From: Rhodospirillales bacterium
GTDB taxonomy: Bacteria; Pseudomonadota; Alphaproteobacteria; Rhodospirillales; Casp-alpha2
Assembly (NCBI GenBank): GCA_021775275.1
Contig: JAJFIE010000421.1
Location: 1 to 9,199 of the forward strand
Reading direction: 5' to 3'
Length of the DNA: 9,199 bases
This document shows positions 1-9,000 of the stretch, in pieces; within the stretch, counting starts at the first letter, position 1, and every line of letters starts with the position of its first letter. The notes below the pieces were generated by a model, which had not been told where the DNA came from, did no database searches, and worked only from the letters and a program-made list of their open reading frames with translations. Position numbers and translations under genes: made by a program.

Positions 1-3000
1 ACACATCGGCCATTCAGTCCGACATGGGCGGCGCCATGAATATCGCCGACACCAGTCTGATCGGCGCGTATCAGCTAGCCAGTTCCACAGGCTCAACCAT
101 CATCAACCTGGCCTCCCCCGGGACGCTCGACGGCACATATAATGCCGGAACCACCCCCGCGACGCCGGTGACCCTCGCCAACGATCCCATTTTCATGGCC
201 GAGGACGCGACACTTAATGGCGCCATTAACGTTACCGACATCGACGGTGATGTGACCTTCTTCTACAGCGTCGCCAACCAGGGCCTCAACGGTTCCGTCA
301 ATGTCCAGAACGACGGCACCTGGCAGTACAACCCGAACCCGGATTTCGTCGGCACGGATACGTTTGATATCGAAGTCTTCGACGGCGAGGGCGGCTCGAC
401 CATCCAGACCGTCACCGTCGATGTAAGGCCCGTCAACGACGCGCCACAGGTGCTCGGCGCATCGGGCGCCGGCGGGGCGCTACAGATGGATGGGGCCGAT
501 GACAAGGTCACCATCAGCGATGGTTCCACGTTCGCCACCGGCGCCGGCGACTTTACCTACGAAGTCTGGTTCAACACGGCGCTGACCGCGACCCGTCAGG
601 ATTTGTTGAGCATTGGCACGGCCACCACCAACAACGGCGCGCAGCTCTTTGTAGACACTGCCGGAATTCTGCAATTCGACCTGGTCAACGTACCCGGATT
701 CGGCGGCGGCGCTGCCGTCACGGACGGACTCTGGCACCATGCGGCGGTCAGCTACGATTCGTATTCCGGTACGACGACCCTTTACCTTGACGGGGCTTCG
801 GTCGGCTCATCAACGGCCCTGACGCCGGACATCCTGAGTGGCCCGGCCTATGTCGGCGGCACCTTCGGCGCCAGTAATTTCTTCGACGGTCAGATTGACG
901 ACGTCCGCATCTGGAATGACGTCCGTTCGGGCGGTGAAATTAACGACAATTATCAATTGGCCGCACCCGCCGATGAGACCGGGCTGGTCGCCAATTATCA
1001 CTTCGACGACGTGGAACCCGACGGCGTCACCATTCTGAACGAAGTCGCGGGCGGGCCCGTGGCGCAGTTGGGCGACGGCGGTACGACTCCGGCGACGGAG
1101 CCAACCTTGCTGGGGTCCAACGTCATCGGTCGTGCGCTCGATTTCCCGGGGTCGGCGTCTTACGCCAGCCAGAGCCTGGCCGCCGACGTTCTGACCAACC
1201 AGGTCACTTTGGAATTGAACGTCAACTTCGATCTGGTGACCGGTCAGCAGAACATGGCCAATTTGGGCTCCCAGACCGACGGCACACCGCGGCTCGTGCC
1301 CTTCAAGGCCGATAGCGCCGATGCAACCAATCCCAACGAATTTGCACTGTTCCTTAGTGACAACGCCGGGGGGGGACAGAGCATCGTGTCGGGCGTCACT
1401 GCCGAAGCCAATACCTGGTACCATGTAGCGGTCACGTATGATGGCGTCACGGCCCGCATGTACGTCGATGGCAATGAAGTTATCACTCAGGCGTTGTCCA
1501 ACTTCAGCTACGACGCAGGCGATTTCGTCGCCTTGTTCATGGGCGCTAACGACGGTAGTGGCTTCTTTGTTAACGGCAAGATATCCGACGTCCGCGTTTG
1601 GGATGTGGCGCGTTCCATGGGCGATATCCAGGATAACATGAACGACTTCGTTGATGCGAACGACCTGAATTTAATCGCCAATTTCCGCATGGACGACAGC
1701 GCAGCGCCGACTGCCCCGACAACAATCATCAATGCAGTCGATGGTTCGACGGCGGCGGTCGTCGGTGGCGCAATCTTTGCCGACACGTCACCTGACATCT
1801 ACGATACCGAGATTTCCACGCCCGAAGGTGCGTCGATCCTTGGTGATCTGTTGACGGTTGATGCGGAAGGCGACGCCATCACCATCACGGCGGTCACAGC
1901 TCAGGCGACCAGCGGCGGCACAGTGGATATCAACGCAGACGGCACCTTCAAGTATACGCCGAATCTGGGCTTCTCCGGGTTCGACAGCTTCACTGTGACG
2001 GTCACCGACAGCTTCGGCGCAACAAACACGCAGACCATTACCGTCGAGGTGGTGCCCGATCTGGTCGTTAACACGCTCGACACCGATGCGGCCACGGACT
2101 GGCAGACGGCGGCAAACTGGTCACTCGGCACGCTACCCGATGCCACCAGTCTGGCGACCCTGACCGGTGCGGCGACGGCGAGCTACGCCAGCGGCACCGA
2201 TACCATCGGCGCGCTGGATGCTCAGGCCGACCTGTCAGTATTGGGTGGGGCGCTGACGGTTGACACCGACGCCACCTTTGCCACGGGTGCGACCCTAAGC
2301 GTGAGTGGCGCCGCCGCCATGACCATCAGCGGCGATGCCACTTTCAACGATTCAGTGACGGTCTCGGGCGGCAGCGCGCTGAACCTGAACGGCGCCTCTG
2401 TGATCACCGCCGCGGCCGGCGGCATGACACTTGTCGATGGCGCGACCATCGGCGGCACCGGCACGCTGACCAACACCGGCGCGTTCCTGACCAGCGAAAC
2501 CACCAATACACAGGTCAATCTTCTGACCATCAATCCCGACTTCGTGAATGCCCCGGGGGCAACGTTCAAGATTGACACCACGTCGGGCTTCAACCAGCCG
2601 ACCAACCTCACCTTCGGCGGCAATCTCACCAATGACAGCCTCATCGAGTTGACCAGCAGCACGGCCTTCAACACCGGCAACACCATCACCGTCGGCGCTG
2701 GTCTGCTGCATAACATGGCGTCCGGCGTGATCCTGTCGACGCTGGGAGGGTCCGCCACCGACGTCACCCATACCATCGACGCGACGATCCTCAACGACGG
2801 CACTATCGATGTTGATCAGGACCTGAACATCACCAACACGGGCCGTACCTTCGACAGCACCGCTGGCGCCATCGACGTGCTGACTGGCCAAACCCTGACC
2901 ATCACCGATGGCACCACGAAGATCAGCAACGACGGCTCTTTGCTCGGCGGCGGCACCATAACCCTGTCCGGCACGCAAACCCTCGATGTCACCGGTCTGC

Positions 3001-6000
3001 TGACGCTTGGACCGACCAGCCCGAACCTGTCATTCGCGGGCGTCGTAACGGTCGATGCTTTCAGCGCGGGCACCGCCTTTACCATACAAAACGGCGCGTC
3101 CCTGACCCTCACCGGCGATGACTTCAACGCCAACATCGATCTGGTCAATCAGGGTACTCTCAGGGTAGAAGGTTTCAGCAACTTATCCGCCGCCGATAAT
3201 CAGGTCTTTGTCAACGGACCGTTCACCAATGCCACCGGGGCCTTGCTTGTGATCGACGTGTTCACAGGCGTCAATCAGGTTCCGGAACTGATTATTGCCA
3301 ACGGATTCGCCAACGACGGCGCCATTCGATTTGAAAGCACAACTGACTTCGATACCGGCGGGCTGCTAAGCCTGACGACCGGTGTAATCACCAATAATGG
3401 CATCATCGAAACCCTGAATTCCGACAGTATCGGCGCACCGGTTCACACCATCAACGCCGGAATCGTCAACACCGGCACCGGCATTATCAATATCGCGGCG
3501 GACACCGCCGTGACGAACACCGCACGGGTGTTCGATATTGCCGCCGGTTCGGTCGATATCGTCGCCGCCAGCACCCTCACCATCAACGACGGCACGACGC
3601 GCATCGGCGATGCCATGACCTTCAGCGGCGCTGGCCTCCTGGAACTGGCGGGCACACACTCTCTCGACATCGCTACCGGTGGCTTTACGCTGGATAGCAC
3701 CGAGCCGGACTTGTCCTTCTCGGGCGATGTGATCGTGAATGCGGCGGTCGCAGCCACCAGTTTCACGGTCGGCGGCGGTAAAACCCTGACCCTTACCGGC
3801 GACGATTTCGGCGCCAATGTCGATCTGACCAACCAGGGCACGTTACGCGTGCTGGCCGACGTCAACGGCGCCGTAGACATCAACGATGTGAACATCAGCG
3901 GACCCTTCGCCAACGCCGTCGGCGCGGTGTTTGAGATTGATCTCGCGGCTGGCGTCAATGTCGCACCAACCGTGACGATCGCCTCGGGTTTCACCAATGA
4001 CGGCACCATCCGGCTCGACAGCAACACGGGCTTCGCCACCGGCGCAACCCTCAGCGTCACCGGTGGCACGATCACCAACTCAGGCACCGGCGTCATCGAG
4101 ACCCTCAATTCCGACGCCACCGGACTGCCGACCCACACCATCAACGCCAGCCTGGTGAACAATGCCGGCGGCACCATCAACATCGGTGTCGACACAGTCA
4201 TCAACGGCAACATCACCAACGCCGCAGATATCAAGATCGCCGACGGCGTGAACCTGACCATCAGTGGCGCCGTTACGCTAAACAATACCGGCACCATTGA
4301 CGGTGACGGCACCCTGGCGTTGAGTGCGGGTGCTATTCTCAACAACAACGGCACCATCGAGGTCGGCGGCGTCAACCAGGTTGGCGATTTCACCATCAGC
4401 GGCGGTGATTTGGGCGCCACTGCGGCGACCCCGAACGCCTTGCATTTCGATATCCAAGGCACCACGGCGGTAACCCAGTATGATACCCTCACCGTTAACA
4501 ATCTGGATCTTAGCGATTCGACGGCAAACACCCTGGAACTGGACTTCACAGGATTGACGCCAGCGGATGGCGACAGCTTCCAGATTATCAATACAACAGC
4601 GTTGCCCAACGGCGTGTTCGACGCCATCAACGTCATCGGCCTGGCTAGTGGGTTCGATGTGACGGTCTCCTACAGTGCGACCGGTGTCACGGTAAATCTT
4701 GTGACGCCGCCCGTGGTTTCGAGCACGACAGTGGGCTCAGGCCCCATGATCGGCGATCCGGCGTTCCTGGTGAACACGGAGGTTCTGGGCAACCAGCGGG
4801 ACGTCGATGTGACGGCGCTTGACGATGGTGGTTTCGTCGTCACCTGGGGTGCGTTCAGCGCTCCGATCAACAACGGTTTCGTCGCCCAGCGTTACAACGC
4901 GGACGGCACACCCAATGGCGGTGAATTCCTGATCAGCCCAACCTTCCCCAATGGTAATTTCCACTCGACCATTGGCCTGGAAGGCGGCGGCTTCGTCAGC
5001 GCTTGGCGCGACATTTCGGTGGACACCAGCGGTGATATCGTCGCCCGCATTTACGACTCGACCGGCCAACCCGTCGGGGCGGAGTTCATCCTCACACCCG
5101 ACCCGACCGGCATCCAGGCAAATGCGCATTTGGCGGCACTTCCGGGCGGCGGTTTCGTCGCGACCTGGGGAGAGGCCGAGATCGTCGCGCAGAGCTTCGA
5201 TGCCTCGGGCAACACGGTGGGCAGCGAAATCACCGTCAATACAAACCAGGATTCGAGCCAACAATTGTCGGTCGTTACCGGTCTCGCTTCGGGTGGTTTC
5301 GTCGTTGCCTGGCAAACCCTGACGACGTCCGACACAGATACCAGTTCGTTCGGTATCGCGGCGCAAATCTTCGATAACACCGGCGCCCCTGTGGGTGGTG
5401 AGTTCCAGGTCAACACCACCATCATAGACACCCAGGAAAAACTGGACATTGTCGAACTGGAGAACGGCAATTTCGTCATCGTCTGGCGGACCATCGACGG
5501 GAGCTTCCTGGCGCCGAACCTGTCCGGCCAGATCTACACCGCCGCCGGTGTAGCAGTGGGTACGGAGTTCCAGATCCATACCGAACAGAACGCGGCCCTG
5601 GACAATCCCTCGGTCGAATCATTGCCCGACGGCGGCTTCGTTGTCGCATGGCAATCCCTGGACTCGACGGGCAGCAATGGCACGATCGCGGCGCAGCGGT
5701 TTGATGCTGCGGGCACCAAGGTGGGCGCCGAGACCGAAATCAACACCTTCACCACCATCATCCAGAAGGACCCCGCCGTTGCGCTCCTGGACAGCGGCGA
5801 CTTCGTCGTTGCCTGGGAACACAACAGCACGGCGCTCGGCGACACTCAGGGCGAGGGTATCGCCGCACGCATCGTGAAATTTGCTGGCGATCCGTACGCC
5901 GAAGGCGATGCACCTCAGGTGGTTGATGCGGGTCTGGTTCTGAGCGACGTCGGCAGTGCTAACCTGACCGGGGCCACCGTATCGATCGGTACTGGCTTTG

Positions 6001-9000
6001 TTACAGCAGAGGATGTGCTGGCATTCACCGACACCGTCAACATCACCGGCACTTACGTCCAGGCCACGGGCATCCTGACGCTCTCCGGCACGGACACCGT
6101 CGCCGCCTATGAAGCCGCGTTGCGCTCTATCACCTATCAGAACATCAACGCCGCGACAGCCACCACCGGGACCCGGGATATTTCGTTCCAGGTTGATGAC
6201 GGCACGACCTTATCGACCCCGTTCATCGTGACGCTTGATGTGATTGATCCGCCAACAATTAACGACCTGGACGGTGACACGCTCGCCTATATCCAGGGTG
6301 ATGGCGCGGTGGTAATTGACGACGTTACGGCATTGGCTAGCGTGACCGACACCGACAGTCCCGACCTCAACGGCGGTTCCATAACGGTTGCCATCACGGC
6401 AGGCTTGGACGCTACCGAAGATCAACTAGGCTTTGGCGGCACCGTAGCGCTCAGCGGTACCGTCGCTGGCAGCACGGTAACAGTCAATGCGACCCAAATC
6501 GGCACATTGGCGATTGACCTTGTTGTGGGCGGCAATCTCGTGATTGACTTCAACGCCAGTGCAACGCTAGCCAACGTGAACGATCTGCTCCGTGGGCTGA
6601 CATACGAGAATATCGATACCACCGCGCCAACCGCCGGTGCGCGGACGATCAGCGTCACCATCGACGACGGTTCGGGCGGTATTAGCATCCCCGCCAGTGT
6701 TACAGTGACGGTGAGCCAGACGACAACCACGGTCGGTAGCGCAGTGGACGGTTATATGGCGGGCGCCACGGTATTCGCCGATACCGATGATGATCTGTTC
6801 CTGGATGCGGGCGAAGTGAACGACCTGACCGACGGCACCGGCGCCTTCACCCTGACCGACGGCGTTGGCGATCTGGTACTCACCGGCGGCATCGATATTT
6901 CCACGGGCGTCGCCTTCGAAGGCGTGATGCGCGCGCCTGAGGGCTCGACGGTGATCACACCACTGACCACCCTGGTGTCGGCGCGCATGGACGCCGGTCA
7001 AACCCAGGCCAATGCTATCAGCGACGTGATTACCGCCCTCGGTCTGCCTGTCGGTGTGGATATCCTGAATATCGATCCGGTGGATGCGACGCTCAACGGC
7101 GCTGGCACGGCGGCGGACGACGGTCGCGCCCTGATGGCGGCGGGGGTCAAGGTTCAGAACCTGCTGGTTATCGTACAAAGCGCGTTGTTCGGCGCCGATC
7201 CCGCCATTCCGGATGCCGACGCCTATTCGGCCGCGGTCCGGGCATTACAGAATCTGGTCGCCGTGCAGGGTGCGCTGACGGATCTGTCGAACGCCACACA
7301 GATGCAAAGCCTGATCAGCGATGCCGGGGTTGAGGCCGGACTGATCACAGGGACGCAGACCATCCTTGACGGTTTCGCCGACGAGGTCGCAACGGTTATC
7401 ACCGATCTGTCCACCGAAATCGACCAGCAGGTCGCCACAGGCAGTGTGACCACAGCATTCCTTACAGACATGGCCCAGGTCGGGCAGGTGGCGCAAAACA
7501 ATGCCGCCCTGGCCGTCGAAGACGCCATAACCTCCGGCCTGCAAACCAACGTGGATCAGGCTGTCACCGACTTCACCGGCACAAACCTGGATGCTGCCGT
7601 GGCCACCGCCGCCAATACAGTCGGCGACGTGGACGGCGGCATTACCGGCGACGATACGCTGGGCGATACCCTGACGGGCACCACCGGGGATGACTTCATC
7701 GCCGGGTTGGGCGGAGCCGATACGATCGACGGGCTGGGCGGCAACGACATTTTGGTGGGCGGTGACGACAATGACACCCTGACCGGCGGCGCGGGCAACG
7801 ACCGGTTCGTCATGGCGTTTGCAGACATCGGCACCGACGCCATTACCGATTTCGGTGATGGCGACACCGTCGATGCGTCTGACTATATCCTTAACGGCGC
7901 GTCCCTGGTCCTGACGCAGGTCGGCGCCGATGTGGTCCTGCAAGACACGACCAATACCCAGGATATCGCGATCATCCAGAACAAGCTGGTCGCTGATCTG
8001 GTTCTCGATTTGGTTGAGGGCGCCGTTTCGGTCGTGCCGACAGCGCCAACGGCGAGCAACCTGAGCGCCATTGAAAGTACAGGCGAAGCCGCTGTCGCCC
8101 TTGATCTGATCGATCTGGTGGTTGCTGACCTCAACGGCGATATTATCAACGTGAGCCTTACGCTGGATGACGTGGCGGCAGGCGCCCTGTCTGCCGGTAG
8201 TTCAGGCTTGGCATCGGCGGTCTATAATCCCATCACCGGTATCTGGACGGGATCCGGACCGGTGGATGATCTGAATACGTTGTTGGCCAGCGTCACCTTT
8301 ACACCAACTGGCGCATTCAGAGGGGTCGTCTCCATTGGAACATCGGTGGATGACGGCACGTCGGCGCCTCTGCTCGGGACCAGGACAGTCTTCGTTTCTG
8401 ACAGCACGGCATCAACGTCACAGACAGACATCCTCACAGGAGCGGCAACCGACGATACACTGACCGCAGGGAGCGGTGACGACTTGCTGGATGGCGGCGC
8501 GGGCATCGACACCCTTACGGGCGATAACGGCAGTGATGTTCTTATCGGTGGTGGTGGCGACGACGCTCTCGACGGCACAGGACTTGACGCTGGCATTGAT
8601 GTCGCAGTGTTCAGCGGAAATTCGACCGATTATACAGTGGTTAACCTCGGCGGCGGTGTATTTACGGTGACAGACAATGTCGGCGCCGACGGGACCGATA
8701 CCCTTACCGATGTGGAGCAGATTCAATTCCTCGGTGACAGCGTAACGCAAAACCTTGAGTACGATCTACGTGGCGATTCGACAGCGAACACGCTGACCGG
8801 CGCAGAAAACAATGACACCCTTGATGGCGTTGGTGGTGACGATACGCTCAGCGGCCTGGCTGGTGACGATAATCTCACCGGCGGCAGCGGCAACGATATC
8901 CTCGACGGCGGGTCTGGCGTGGATAGCTTGACCGGTGACGGCGGCAACGACGTCATGACCGGCGGTTCGGGCAGCGACATGATCGACGGCACGGGACTTG

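Larger units (their letters stand above)
2061..4370 (+). other. Long parallel beta-helix (autotransporter passenger-like) region
   Basis: Residues 687-1456. It opens with DWQTAANWSLGTLPDAT (W700 and W706), a motif seen at the head of many beta-helical passenger regions. It then runs through many short turns of the kind LTVDTDATFATGATLSVSG, with strand stretches separated by N/G/D/T turns (for example GTLTNTG, GTITNSGTG, LNNTGTIDGDGTL). This is the sequence texture of right-handed beta-helices. Three ~228-residue repeats lie within it. The helix would form a long stiff rod. There is no autotransporter barrel here; the rest of the protein is RTX-type, so the rod is probably exported by type I secretion. 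Precise helix boundaries need structure prediction. Confidence 0.75.

Noticed and set aside
24..38. In-frame ATG codons near the left edge as possible gene start
   Set aside because: The frame is open upstream to the window edge, no purine-rich ribosome binding site precedes them, and no signal-like N-terminus follows.
138..143. Perfect TATAAT hexamer resembling a -10 promoter box
   Set aside because: It lies inside the coding frame with no -35-like TTGACA at the proper spacing upstream and no downstream start, so it is most simply a chance match.
838..1038. Short + strand frame out of register with the main gene
   Set aside because: It overlaps the LamG-like domain in another phase, has no ribosome binding site and no recognisable motif. 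The same applies to the other short + frames near 1438, 4951, 5641 and 8476.
2222..2978. Two overlapping minus-strand frames of about 200 codons in different phases
   Set aside because: Both overlap each other and the + strand beta-helix coding region. Neither has a plausible domain; they are shadows created by GC-biased codon use.
3443..4636. 397-codon open frame on the minus strand, the longest antisense frame
   Set aside because: It lies antisense to the beta-helix region, whose + frame has clear protein-family texture. Its translation is low-complexity V/S/P/A/T-rich with no recognisable motif, as expected from the reverse complement of a GC-rich, Asp/Gly/Thr-rich repeat gene.
4755..5885. 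Possible WD40 or FG-GAP/integrin-type propeller
   Set aside because: The units lack the W-D dipeptide at the end of the third strand and lack F-G-x-x-x-x-x-G-D calcium loops; the repeated G-G-F-V-V-x-W ... G-x-E-F-x-V-N-T pattern is a different repeat class.
7671..8990. Regular short-period repeats that could suggest a CRISPR array or minisatellite
   Set aside because: The 27-nt periodicity is in frame and encodes RTX nonapeptides; there are no conserved repeats separated by unique spacers.
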